64,000 bases of DNA from the NCBI RefSeq assembly GCF_004571135.1, contig NZ_SPSB01000003.1:773333-837332 (forward strand), written 5' to 3'. This DNA is from Algoriphagus kandeliae. Lineage in GTDB: Bacteria; Bacteroidota; Bacteroidia; Cytophagales; Cyclobacteriaceae. The stretch's first letter is position 1; each line of letters begins with the position of its first letter. Below the pieces are notes generated by a model. The model was given only the letters and a program-made list of their open reading frames with translations, did not search any database and was not told the DNA's origin. Positions 48,201 through 55,096 of the stretch are shown piece after piece. Position numbers and translations under genes: made by a program.

Positions 48201-48904
48201 TGTATAATTAGCGTCAATTGGCTAATTGTAGCCTGTATTCCTTGAAATCTAGCTAGGGGAATAGTTGAAGCTGTGGCATTAAAAACTCCTCCTCCATAAT
48301 TCAATTCCAAACCCACCTTGTGAGGGCCTGTTCCATCCTCATTTTGTAGCCCAGGCAAAAAGGCATCAACAGAAAGCTGTAACTGCGTTAATTGAGAAAG
48401 TGTGAATGAACAGGAAGAAGAATTAATTGTCAAATCAACTCCTTGAATCTTACATTCTATTTTTTGGGTTTGATTTATAAAGAATTCCTTGACACCGCCA
48501 TTATCTCTTATTTCTATTGTGTAGGGGATCTTTGATAATTCATTACTTACCCGATCTCGGAGCGAAAGAAGCTCCGTTTCCCCTTTTACTAAAAGTTCAT
48601 CTATCTGAGTACCTGCATCATTTAATTTGATCTGAAATTGATTCAGGACTGAAGCCAACTCATGAAGAAAAAATTCAAAATTGTCTGCTATTAAATCCTC
48701 TGCAGAATCAATAACATATTGATTACCGACTTTCGAAATATCAACCGGAAGTTTGATGGGGTTATTTAATGAATCCTTGAGATGCTCAAAAACTACCTCA
48801 GCAGAATCCGAGGGATTTGCCAAAAGTTGATCCATTTGCGATTTCCATTGACTCAAACCTGAATCGGAAAGTAGGGACTCGAAAGGTAAGTTAACGACTG
48901 CCAT
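42293..48904 (-). CDS. Giant-operon protein 1 (2203 aa): beta-repeat array plus DUF6603-like region
   Basis: First gene of the operon. Residues 1-160 are helical; about 165-1440 form some twenty repeats of about 63 residues; about 1480-1950 match my memory of DUF6603, with FFLSGLGGILGIHRT near 1645, GPMAAITWGVPTLLRVDLGV near 1700, LSVGGFHPRFNPPTHLQIP near 1810 and CYFAVTSNTVQFGAG near 1845. The last 250 residues are a mixed tail. There is no signal peptide and no N-terminal membrane helix. The repeats are alternately hydrophobic, rich in Gln/Asn/Gly/Phe, and lack cysteine except in scattered positions. No enzyme motif is visible, so a structural or scaffolding role is inferred. Confidence 0.9.
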   Translation of the reverse strand: MAVVNLPFESLLSDSGLSQWKSQMDQLLANPSDSAEVVFEHLKDSLNNPIKLPVDISKVGNQYVIDSAEDLIADNFEFFLHELASVLNQFQIKLNDAGTQIDELLVKGETELLSLRDRVSNELSKIPYTIEIRDNGGVKEFFINQTQKIECKIQGVDLTINSSSCSFTLSQLTQLQLSVDAFLPGLQNEDGTGPHKVGLELNYGGGVFNATASTIPLARFQGIQATISQLTLIIQNGEFQSGSQVSGEFIFEFLDSGPGGPGKIDFEVSLLNNGDVNYQAQNPEGQELKKGSVSIFFQQIELTTHTSSPAEVTINGWAQLPGVIDQGTQQPAKTQFQFNYSDPHFEFTGNNFSPIPLGFSTITFNQVFLRIHKDGSLVQSDWQGQLELPLFSTGKLDFEIAFLDSSQDELEIRITGNQPVSHGGFILNLQQFTLAYLNGQVQDINGQGTLTIPEITSGTPIEVDVQFNRTGSDENLLIQASDFGTPEIAGCQIDFSQIQFEFLNGTFTGSQINGKLKLPDTTDGAGIGFELMFSNGGNDYLIQLTGNPADSELNFGPISLQIQAFELIVQNTALQAISGNGQLQFPGLSQAFAFNFGVTINGGNTEYEIEINNVQADVAGFSLNFSQITLSSQRSQQFSASAIGSLTLSVFDDGGSLDFAFAIERTDNYQIAVNSGSQFVRFGDFELNQVQLSLQVSGGVVQDFTGNATLLIPGFNSPSAVSLAYSQIQDQYLINLQNPLDLELFGGEMHLASLDFEIRNGDFQNGSAAGAFKLPDSTGGSGILFELEIGNTGQNYSLNLTGTPDQNTLEFGPVQLQFQSFNLLVQNGNLQSVSGSGALQFPGLSQPFTFNISVDTSGPNPIYEIELQDVTADLESFNLHFDQIRIASEKSKDFEADVNGQITLPVFDGNPIGFEVSVAKTNSYSIQIDGTGQSSNFGMFVLSDVEFAIQVLSGNVQNASGSAGFHIPELTAPNQPFSVAVNYSKNGNEDFALSASGLPAVDLAIFTLNITSLAFLIRNGNFESGDLEGTISMPFFTNGGGLNFTFEVSNGGNSYSIQILSVGTLEGNGLELKDVDLDLVVSNGSMQSISGTSKFKLPGGDDFIQVAVAYNSGQNKLSFSASSLPTFKIGDLDFAFSQFGFAIQNGNLMDAIFAGQLTIDACDTGHNSLDFSFQLSDGNDYTIQANTGGSRTELKLGDVSLFIDDFDLRILQGELESIQAAAALGFSGFENESGSGPAEIGIGFSYEKATKKYQISLSSDQKIKVGGFAFTLKELELAFTSLSLQYPFSFEGELEIPGLKDDSDQQAKVTVSFEVPSAGNFSASIGSTAVFHVGSIKITILDISVTKNQDEITIKLQGQLELEGIGGADGATAIGVDIEIDNQGAFSILGTADPALKVLDVPSVVRIYLSKIGLSRTASNDWGFSLGGLIENQIVIPGMDDLLPSQINLKDLQFGESFDIDLDIRWPSGLNISFGGAQSEALIPVNGKFGNAVSLDALKITYKDNGTAGADIGVAFSGASITLGPVAASVEGLGIEATLVKATFSNGVPQGNSNFGIVNIDIRFKPPTGLGVSLDTPVFTGGGYLFFDKEKGEYAGAVELSFMNLFAVSAIGIINSKMPDGKPGTSVLFIVSVEFATGIALGFGFFLSGLGGILGIHRTIQVERLRDGVRTGTIQNILFPKDIIANINKILTDIKEVFPVKRDQFVLGPMAAITWGVPTLLRVDLGVAIEFANPVRFGILGVLRVILPDENAALIKIQVAFLGMIDFEKGMLSFDASLFDSRVLTFGLEGDMVLRISWGAKPDFVLSVGGFHPRFNPPTHLQIPTMKRLTLKILSGNPRLTLACYFAVTSNTVQFGAGIDFYFGVAGFKVVGEFGFDVLFQFSPFRFIADARARLAVKAGSTTLLSLSLEFSLEGPTPWRAKGTAKFKILFFSVKVKFDVTWGDKKDTTLPDITVFPLLTDAMEDIQNWRSIPSNPNSPGLRMRGLASEEELILTPNGSIEISQKIVPLEVEISKFGQFKPSDFTLFEVDEVKIGNSSANYSYIQEAFAPANFIDIGDNEKLSLPSFEDQNSGVKLSATDALKCGGVVDRTVEYEQHVMDEANQAFAIQKLGALATFSQKETTFFSRRGAVGRSSLSAYKSQVLNPKKVALQKPGFAVVGTEDLQVVGAAQHLSYMEAVEIAKTSQKSGKQSVQVVASDVLAL
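44580..48410 (-). repeat. About twenty 63-residue repeats encoded in giant-operon protein 1
   Basis: Spacing of the marker GxLxxP(G/D/F) (for example SGNGQLQFPGLSQ, NGQITLPVFDGNP, EGTISMPFFTNGG) is 62-66 residues. Between markers the pattern is a hydrophobic strand, an N/Y-x-I/L-x-(L/I) strand, FxLxxxQIxL, and a QNG/SGN turn. The copies differ a lot in DNA sequence, so this is a protein repeat that has diverged, not a recent tandem array. Confidence 0.85.
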
Positions 48905-49312
48905 AAAAAATCTGAATTACAAAATTCAAAAAACATAACTCTTTGAATTTAAGTAAATTATAAAAAGAATAAAAATTTTTTCTCTGAGAAAAATTCTAAA
49001 GAAAATTGTAAAATCAATAAAATTCAATTAAACCAATTTATTATTCAATTTTATGTATTTAAAAATCAATATTTGGTTAAAATAATCTAAAAAGTAATTT
49101 TTATTCTTCTTTAAGTCTTAATTATAAAATAATATTTGGATTCAATTTGAATTATATTCCAAATACCAAATTTTGTTAATAGAAAGCACACAAGGCCCTT
49201 GAAAAAGATAGAATTGGAAAAATTTGATTTAAGATTGATTCCTTGTTAAGTGCAGCCTTGACTAAGATTCTTGGAACAAATAAACTTTCCGTACCCTCAG
49301 TTGCTTAAAATT
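48905..49312. other. AT-rich 408-bp region upstream of the giant operon
   Basis: Contains no convincing frame. It is strongly AT-rich and must hold the operon promoter. The best -7 candidate on the minus strand is TATGTTTT at 48930-48937, 26 nt before the ATG of the first gene (weak). Confidence 0.4.
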
Positions 49313-49396
49313 TCAAAATAAAAATTCCCAAGATGGAAGTTCATCTATACTGTGAGAGGACAAAACGCCGACAACTTTCACACCTGAATTTTTGCT
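49313..49396 (-). pseudogene. Degenerate 3' fragment of a HAD phosphatase gene
   Basis: The minus strand reads SKNSGVKVVGVLSSHSIDEL then PSWEFLF and a stop. It matches the end of the HAD phosphatase at 51004-51657 (AKNAGMKVVGVLSSHSVDEL). At DNA level 44 of 46 bases are identical between 49335-49380 and 51074-51119. No start codon or upstream part exists, so it is a remnant. The copies lie as direct repeats on either side of the porin gene. Confidence 0.75.
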
Positions 49397-49405
49397 CATA
49401 AAAAA

Positions 49406-49438
49406 TGCCCCCAATAAGTGTCTAACTTTTTGGGGGCA
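49406..49438 (-). terminator. Porin gene terminator
   Basis: 9-bp stem (49406-49414 with 49430-49438) with five G-C pairs and a T-run on the minus strand. Confidence 0.85.
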
Positions 49439-49467
49439 CATTATTTCAGGCCACCTCTGGATGGTTT

Positions 49468-50682
49468 TTAAAAATTTACTTGGGCTTGAAGCCTTAGCAA
49501 ACTTCCTTTTTGCCTATTGGAAGGGTTAAGTGAATTTTCAGCCGTTCTATCTGAGAAAGTATACATACATACAAGTTCAAAGTTTCTATGAGGTTGCCAT
49601 TCAAAACCGACCTCCAATTCTTTGACTCGATGTCGAGTAGCATCAATTTCAAACTTTTTCCCTCCTTTATAATAGTGATATCGAGTAAATGGTATGATTA
49701 CATCTTTCCCTTTTAAAATTCTATAATTAGCCAAAATGTATCCACCTTGAAGAGGAGACTCTAAAACATCATCTAATTCAGGATCATATTCAGGCCCTTT
49801 TCCCCAATTGAATTCAGCCTGTAACCCAAAAGGCTGTGGGTACAAAACCACAGTAGGCCCGTAGCGAAAATCCTTGAATTCTACCTGATCCGTACTGGCT
49901 GGATTATTTCTTGTTACTATGTAGTTGCCAACATATCCTTGAAAAGAAGCTTCCAAAATCTGACCTGAGGAAAACTCAAAAGGATAGGTAAACCTTGATA
50001 CAACATGGACATTTCTATTTTTGTCCTGCTGATTGGGTCCCTGTCCATTATAAATCCCCAAACCAAACATTCCGTAGTCACCGGAGCCCTTTAATCCTGA
50101 GGATGTCAAAAACCGAAAACGTTCCCGGATTTTTTGTGGGGCGTAATAAAAGAAAAGTCCTGTTTCACGTTCGTTTGGAACAGCAGAATTCAATCCGTCA
50201 TTTCGGTCAAGTGGAAGTCTATTTGAACTGGACTGCAGATTTTCGAATCCAAATGGGACTTTTGATTGACCAATTCTGACGCGAAATTCCTGTTTTTTAT
50301 CAAATGCCAAATCAAAATAAGCATCTCTTATTTGAGCAAAATTTCCCCCTCCTGAGGCGAAATCAGGCTGGATATAGAAATAAACCTGAGGATGAATCTG
50401 TCCATAAAAAATCAATCGGATTCGGCGGAAAAAGAATCCACCATTGTCTCCTCCCCATGATTTATCACATTGATCACACTTAAGATCTGGATTTGTCTCA
50501 AATAATCCATTATAACGAAGTTGAGCATAACCTCTCAATTGGATTTTTTCAAACCAAGTATTGACAACTCTAGGTGGATTTTGTTCTTGAGACAATAAAG
50601 TATCCTGAACAGCGCCTCTTGCAATGACACTGATGCTAACCATGACTAAAATGGTCATAGCTACCGCGAAAATTATTCGCAT
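49468..50682 (-). CDS. Phosphate-selective porin O/P family outer-membrane protein
   Basis: 404 residues. An N-terminal signal region (MRIIFAVAMTILVMVSISVIARGAV), then a barrel starting RGYAQLRYNGLFETNP, with FFFRRIRLIFYGQIHPQVYFYIQPDF near residue 85, the OprO/OprP family start, and a terminal Phe (LLRLQAQVNF). It may take up phosphate or polyphosphate, but in Bacteroidota the family is broad. An unusual CDQCDK (two Cys) occurs near residue 70. No phosphate genes flank it. The gene lies between a HAD gene and its remnant copy. Confidence 0.85.
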   Translation of the reverse strand: MRIIFAVAMTILVMVSISVIARGAVQDTLLSQEQNPPRVVNTWFEKIQLRGYAQLRYNGLFETNPDLKCDQCDKSWGGDNGGFFFRRIRLIFYGQIHPQVYFYIQPDFASGGGNFAQIRDAYFDLAFDKKQEFRVRIGQSKVPFGFENLQSSSNRLPLDRNDGLNSAVPNERETGLFFYYAPQKIRERFRFLTSSGLKGSGDYGMFGLGIYNGQGPNQQDKNRNVHVVSRFTYPFEFSSGQILEASFQGYVGNYIVTRNNPASTDQVEFKDFRYGPTVVLYPQPFGLQAEFNWGKGPEYDPELDDVLESPLQGGYILANYRILKGKDVIIPFTRYHYYKGGKKFEIDATRHRVKELEVGFEWQPHRNFELVCMYTFSDRTAENSLNPSNRQKGSLLRLQAQVNF

Positions 50683-51003
50683 AATAGAATTATTAGAAGA
50701 TGATAATTGTACAGCGCGGCAAAATTGCTTTGAAAAATTGTGATTTAAAATGAATCCTAGATTATCAAATAATTAACAAAACTAATCCTATCTATAATAA
50801 AATCTGATATCAGACCTAGGCTATTTGGTCAGAATCCATTATTTCACAGGTTTCAATGTTAAGAAATTGTTAAGAGCGAAAAAATCTGATTAAGTCAAAA
50901 CTATAATTAAACCCTCCTTTTCTACAGAAGCGCTTAGATTTTTTTAATAATCAATGAAGATGAAGTAAAGCTCCTGTAAATAACTAAGCCTAGAATGTTC
51001 AAA
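50683..51003. other. 321-bp gap between the HAD gene and the porin gene
   Basis: AT-rich, no convincing frame. Presumably holds the porin promoter; I see no consensus -7 box and no hairpin terminator for the HAD gene. Confidence 0.5.
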
Positions 51004-51657
51004 TTATTCAAAAAATGAAAGTATTCTTGGTATATCCACCTCCCCAAAATGATTAATATAAAAATCACAGGTCGGAAGTTCATCTACACTGTGAGAGGAC
51101 AAAACGCCGACTACTTTCATCCCAGCATTTTTTGCGGCAGATACTCCTGAAAAAGAATCCTCGAAAACAACACATCGATCAGGATTTACTCCAAGATTTT
51201 CAGCTGACTTCAAATAGACTTCCGGATCAGGTTTGTGCTTGGTCACATGTTCGCTCGCCAAAGTTGATTCCATGTAAGGAAAAAGATCAAGCTTCCCACC
51301 GATCAATTCGAGATTAGCAAAGGGAGCGGAAGTCGCTACCCCCGTTAGAAAACCAGTATTTTTCAAATCCTTAAAAAATTCAAGAAATCCAGAAATGGGA
51401 GAAACATGGTGTTGGTAAATCTCCCGAAATAAACTCTCCTTCTCATCCTCAAGAATCAGAAGTTCATCTCCCTCAATTTTTCTTCCCAAAAAATGGCTTA
51501 ATATATAGGAGTTGCTTTTGCCATACATATGCTGGGCAAACTCTTCCTCTGTGGGATACAAACTCCTTTTTTCAAAGAAAACCCGAAAAGCCTTTGAGTG
51601 GAATGGATTAGTATGGCAGATTACGCCATCCATATCGAAGATCACCGCTTTTTCCAT
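51004..51657 (-). CDS. HAD-family phosphatase (beta-phosphoglucomutase-like)
   Basis: 217 residues, subfamily IA with a helical cap. The HAD motif I is FDMDGVICHT with nucleophile Asp8 and acid/base Asp10; motif II is TGVATSA near 105; motif III Lys is in HKPDPEVYLK; motif IV is VFEDSFSGVSAAKNAG. It dephosphorylates a sugar or other small phosphate ester, or acts as a phosphomutase (the DMDGVI start is shared with beta-phosphoglucomutase). Its last 46-bp part is repeated at 49335-49380. Confidence 0.88.
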   Translation of the reverse strand: MEKAVIFDMDGVICHTNPFHSKAFRVFFEKRSLYPTEEEFAQHMYGKSNSYILSHFLGRKIEGDELLILEDEKESLFREIYQHHVSPISGFLEFFKDLKNTGFLTGVATSAPFANLELIGGKLDLFPYMESTLASEHVTKHKPDPEVYLKSAENLGVNPDRCVVFEDSFSGVSAAKNAGMKVVGVLSSHSVDELPTCDFYINHFGEVDIPRILSFFE

Positions 51658-51670
51658 TGTTAAAAAAGAG

Positions 51671-51702
51671 AGGTCGCTTTACCATTTCTAATAAAGCGAC
51701 CT
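51671..51702 (-). terminator. rocD terminator
   Basis: 11-bp perfect stem (51671-51681 with 51692-51702), T-run on the minus strand; located between rocD and the HAD gene, so they are separate units. Confidence 0.85.
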
Positions 51703-51724
51703 TTCGAAAGAATTTTACACCTTA

Positions 51725-52993
51725 TTAATTAAACTCTGAAATCACCTTTTCAATAATGTCACAGCATTCATGCAGCTGCTCTTCAGTCATCACCAATGGA
51801 GGGGCAAAACGGATGATATTCCCGTGGGTGGGTTTAGCCAATAATCCATTTTCAGCCAACTTCATACAGATATCCCAAGCGGTAGAGCTATCTTCAGAAT
51901 CATTGATGACTACGGCATTGAGCAAGCCTTTGCCTCTGACTAGCTTCGCAATGGAATATTTATCCACCATTTTTTGCATTCGCTCTCGAAAAATCTTACC
52001 TAGTCGACGTGCATTTTGTGCCAATTTTTCATCGCGAACCACCTCAAGTGCAGTCATGGCAACCTGAGTCCCTAAAGGATTTCCGCCGAAAGTAGAACCA
52101 TGCTGACCCGGCTTAATTACATCCATTACTTCTTTATCAGCCAAAACAGCAGAGACCGGATAAAATCCCCCAGAAATCGCTTTCCCCAAAATCAAGATAT
52201 CAGGTTTTGTATAAGTTTCCTGTCTTTCACAATGGCCTTCACAGGTACAATTACCACAAACTGCTAGCAAAGAACCCGTACGAGCAATCCCTGTCTGAAT
52301 CTCATCTGCAATAAATAGAACATTTTTAGCAGCGCAGGCTTCTTGAACTTGGCGGATATAATCATCAGCCGGCGTGTAAACACCTGCTTCCCCTTGAATA
52401 GGCTCCACCAAAAAGGCAACAACCTGCGGATCTTCCAAGGCAGATTTTAAGGCAGCTACATTATTATATGGGATTTTGACAAAGCCTCCAGTGTAAGGAC
52501 CGAAGTTTTTCCTTGCATTTGCATCATTAGAAAAGGAAATGATCGTGGTAGTTCTACCGTGGAAATTATTCTCTGCCACGATAATCTTTGCTTCGTTTTC
52601 GGCCACTCCTTTTCTTTCATACCCCCACTTTCTAGCAATTTTAATGGCAGTTTCAACACCCTCAGCCCCGGTATTCATGGGTAGCACCTTATCAAAGCCG
52701 AAATATTCTGTGATGTACTTTTCAAATGGGCCTAATACATCATTATAAAAAGCTCTGGAAGTAAGGGTTAATTTCCCAGCTTGCTCAATCAAAGCATTTT
52801 GTATCCGAGGGTTGCAATGACCTTGATTAACTGCAGAATAGGCAGAAAGAAAATCATAATACCTTTTTCCTTCTACATCCCATAGAAAAACTCCTTCTCC
52901 TCTAGATAAAACTACAGGCAATGGATGGTAATTATGGGCTCCGTATTGATTTTCAAGGGCGATTGCCTGACGGCTAGAAGTGATGGTCTCCAT
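51725..52993 (-). CDS. rocD: Ornithine aminotransferase (ornithine--oxo-acid transaminase)
   Basis: 422 residues from the ATG at 52993 (METITSSRQAIALENQYGAHNYHPLPVVL), a start consistent with the -7 promoter box at 53032-53039. PLP fold type I class III aminotransferase: MNTGAEGVETAIKIARKWGYE, FIADEIQTGIARTG, and the PLP lysine in LGKAISGGFYPVSAV. It moves the delta-amino group of ornithine to 2-oxoglutarate, linking arginine/ornithine to glutamate and proline. A four-cysteine insertion (CGNCTCEGHC) is uncommon in ordinary RocD and may bind metal. Confidence 0.93.
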   Translation of the reverse strand: METITSSRQAIALENQYGAHNYHPLPVVLSRGEGVFLWDVEGKRYYDFLSAYSAVNQGHCNPRIQNALIEQAGKLTLTSRAFYNDVLGPFEKYITEYFGFDKVLPMNTGAEGVETAIKIARKWGYERKGVAENEAKIIVAENNFHGRTTTIISFSNDANARKNFGPYTGGFVKIPYNNVAALKSALEDPQVVAFLVEPIQGEAGVYTPADDYIRQVQEACAAKNVLFIADEIQTGIARTGSLLAVCGNCTCEGHCERQETYTKPDILILGKAISGGFYPVSAVLADKEVMDVIKPGQHGSTFGGNPLGTQVAMTALEVVRDEKLAQNARRLGKIFRERMQKMVDKYSIAKLVRGKGLLNAVVINDSEDSSTAWDICMKLAENGLLAKPTHGNIIRFAPPLVMTEEQLHECCDIIEKVISEFN

Positions 52994-53031
52994 GAACTTT
53001 TGTAATTTTGGGCTGTTAAAACTGATGAGTA

Positions 53032-53039
53032 CAAATATA
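53032..53039 (-). promoter_or_regulatory. rocD -7 promoter box TATATTTG
   Basis: Perfect TAnnTTTG on the minus strand, 38 nt before the rocD ATG and pointing away from the divergent DUF5522 gene. Confidence 0.5.
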
Positions 53040-53062
53040 GTAAATGCCCCAAAGCCCCTCTC

Positions 53063-53221
53063 ATGAAAAGCCAAAAGAATAGCGGGAAGCTTCCGGCTCT
53101 AGAGCCTGGAGACTATTATTTCAATGAACAAGGGCTTATGGTATTCACCGAAAAATATCATCGGAAGCGAGGATATTGCTGCGGAAGTGGATGTAAGCAT
53201 TGTCCATATTCAAAAGCCTGA
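53063..53221 (+). CDS. DUF5522 family small cysteine-rich protein (52 aa)
   Basis: Begins ATG at 53063. It contains GDYYFNEQGLMVFTEKYH and RGYCCGSGCKHCPY near the end, the pattern of DUF5522, with four clustered cysteines that may bind a metal. It is shorter than most automatic gene-finding limits and is easily missed because an overlapping frame on the same strand (53124-53318) is longer. Divergent from rocD; the function is unknown. Confidence 0.85.
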   Translation: MKSQKNSGKLPALEPGDYYFNEQGLMVFTEKYHRKRGYCCGSGCKHCPYSKA

Positions 53222-53321
53222 AAAGTCAGGCAATATTTTCGGGGGCTTTGTTGTTAATTCCCAAAAAGTTCCGATATTTGCAGACTCATTAGTGAAACGC
53301 ATACATTTACGATACTGAATC

Positions 53322-53564
53322 ATGGCAAAAGTTTGTGACATTACCGGAAAAAGACCTCAAGTAGGTAACAATGTGTCCCATGCTAATAACAAGACCAAGC
53401 GTAGATTTTACCCGAATCTTCAAAAGAAAACCTTCTATGTACCAGAAGAGGATGCTTGGATTACTTTGAAAGTTAGCACTAAAGCATTGAAGACGATCAA
53501 TAAAAAAGGAATCTCTGCAGTATTGAAAGAAGCGCAGGATAAAGGAATGATCGTAATCAAATAA
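53322..53564 (+). CDS. rpmB: 50S ribosomal protein L28
   Basis: 80 residues starting [24 protein letters not shown], the classic bL28 start. Only one cysteine is present, so it is a non-zinc form. First of a block rpmB-rpmG-DUF4295-ftsY, which is conserved in Bacteroidota. Confidence 0.97.
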   Translation: MAKVCDITGKRPQVGNNVSHANNKTKRRFYPNLQKKTFYVPEEDAWITLKVSTKALKTINKKGISAVLKEAQDKGMIVIK

Positions 53565-53593
53565 TATAGTCTCGGCGATAAATATTCAGAAAG

Positions 53594-53776
53594 ATGGCTA
53601 AGAAAGGAAATAGAGTACAAGTGATTTTGGAATGCACAGAGCATAAGCAATCTGGCATGCCAGGTACCTCTCGGTACATCACCACCAAAAACAGAAAGAA
53701 CACGACCGAGCGATTGGAATTGAAAAAATTCAATCCTATCCTTAAAAAGGTCACTGTTCATAAAGAAATTAAGTAA
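53594..53776 (+). CDS. rpmG: 50S ribosomal protein L33
   Basis: 60 residues, starting [21 protein letters not shown], with [20 protein letters not shown]. It has a single cysteine, so it is the zinc-free form. It starts 29 bp after rpmB, the second gene of the operon. Confidence 0.97.
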   Translation: MAKKGNRVQVILECTEHKQSGMPGTSRYITTKNRKNTTERLELKKFNPILKKVTVHKEIK

Positions 53777-53810
53777 TCTAAGCCGGAGTAATCCGTAAAC
53801 GAAACAAGAT

Positions 53811-53963
53811 ATGGCTAAGAAAGTAGTAGCAACCCTGAAAAAAGAAGGCGGTGTGACTTACGCCAAGGTAATCCGTGCGGTAAAATCTGACAAAACCGGC
53901 GCATATACCTTCAAAGAAGAAATGGTTCCTACCTCAATGGTTCAGGATACTTTGAAAAAATAA
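53811..53963 (+). CDS. DUF4295 family protein (50 aa)
   Basis: MAKKVVATLKKEGGVTYAKV then IRAVKSDKTGAYTFKEEMV. This short basic protein is found almost only in Bacteroidota, always after rpmG, and looks like a ribosome-associated factor (inference from position). It starts 34 bp after rpmG. Confidence 0.92.
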   Translation: MAKKVVATLKKEGGVTYAKVIRAVKSDKTGAYTFKEEMVPTSMVQDTLKK

Positions 53964-53991
53964 TTTGCCAACGGCATCGTAATGCAATTAG

Positions 53992-54026
53992 GTCCCTCTG
54001 TACTTCGGTCAGCAGGGACTTTTTTA
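53992..54026 (+). terminator. Terminator after the DUF4295 gene
   Basis: 6-bp GC-rich stem (53992-53997 with 54014-54019), extended inside by a CTG/CAG pair, then T6. It separates the ribosomal genes from ftsY. Confidence 0.65.
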
Positions 54027-54051
54027 TTATTTTCCATCAAAAATTCACGTT

Positions 54052-55008
54052 ATGGGAATCTTTGGATTATTCTCTAAGGAAAAAAAGGAAAGTTTAGATC
54101 AAGGCCTACAAAAATCCAATCAATCTATTTTCTCCAAGCTGAGCAAAGCCGTTGTGGGAAAATCTAAGGTAGATGATGAGATTTTAGATGAACTCGAAGA
54201 AATTCTGATCACCTCGGATGTTGGCGTTGATACCACTATCAAAATCATACAGCGAATTGAGGAACGGGTTGCCCGAGATAAGTACTTAAATACGGAGGAA
54301 CTCGACAAGATTCTCCGGGAAGAAATTATCGCTCTTCTGGAAGAAAATAATTCCCAAGACTTTTTAGATTTTGACCTTCCGGAAGACAAAAAACCCTACG
54401 TGATAATGGTAGTTGGTGTAAATGGGGTTGGAAAAACAACTACCATCGGAAAACTAGCCAACCTATTCAAGAGTAATGGCAAATCTGTCATCCTGGGAGC
54501 AGCTGATACATTTCGAGCAGCTGCCGTGGACCAATTGATTCTTTGGGGAGAGCGCGTTGGAGTACCGGTGGTTTCCCATGGCATGAATACCGACCCCGCC
54601 TCTGTAGCATTTGACACGGTAAAGCAAGGCAAGGAGCAGGGGGCGGATGTGATCATCATCGATACTGCTGGCCGACTTCATACCAAAGTGAATCTGATGA
54701 ACGAACTCTCCAAGATCAAACGAGTCATGCAGAAGTTTATTCCAGACGCACCGCATGAAATCATGTTGGTATTGGATGGATCCACAGGACAAAACGCATT
54801 CATCCAGGCAAAAGAATTCACCAAGGCGACTGAGGTTACTTCTTTAGCTATTACCAAACTGGACGGAACAGCCAAGGGTGGTGTGGTGATTGGAATTTCA
54901 GATCAATTTAAAATCCCTGTCAAATACATCGGAGTGGGAGAAAAAATGAGCGATTTGCAGATATTCAACCGCAAAGAATTTGTGGATTCTCTCTTTTCTA
55001 AAAAGTAG
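54052..55008 (+). CDS. ftsY: Signal recognition particle receptor FtsY
   Basis: 318 residues: a short acidic A domain, an N domain (about 25-110) and a GTPase G domain with P-loop GVNGVGKTT (122-130), DTFRAAAVDQL, DTAGRL and TKLDGTAKGG. It docks SRP-ribosome complexes to the membrane. The A domain is short, as in other Bacteroidota. Next to rpmB-rpmG, a typical arrangement. Confidence 0.97.
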   Translation: MGIFGLFSKEKKESLDQGLQKSNQSIFSKLSKAVVGKSKVDDEILDELEEILITSDVGVDTTIKIIQRIEERVARDKYLNTEELDKILREEIIALLEENNSQDFLDFDLPEDKKPYVIMVVGVNGVGKTTTIGKLANLFKSNGKSVILGAADTFRAAAVDQLILWGERVGVPVVSHGMNTDPASVAFDTVKQGKEQGADVIIIDTAGRLHTKVNLMNELSKIKRVMQKFIPDAPHEIMLVLDGSTGQNAFIQAKEFTKATEVTSLAITKLDGTAKGGVVIGISDQFKIPVKYIGVGEKMSDLQIFNRKEFVDSLFSKK

Positions 55009-55028
55009 TTTAATCTGATCTAAAATTT

Positions 55029-55058
55029 AAATCCCTGTTTTTCAGGGATTTTTTTTTG
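55029..55058 (+). terminator. ftsY terminator
   Basis: 9-bp perfect stem (55029-55037 with 55043-55051), 5-nt loop, long T-run. Confidence 0.88.
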
Positions 55059-55096
55059 CAAATACTTGAACCTTCTAAATTTATTTCCGTAATTCA

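Noticed and set aside
30556..48904. Idea that the giant operon is a prophage, contractile injection system or Tc-type toxin
   Set aside because: No tail, sheath, baseplate, spike, Rhs or chaperone gene nearby and no attachment-site duplication seen at its ends.
53124..53318. 64-codon frame overlapping the DUF5522 gene
   Set aside because: The overlapping frame beginning at 53063 has a clear family motif (RGYCCGSGCKHCPY); this one has no family resemblance.
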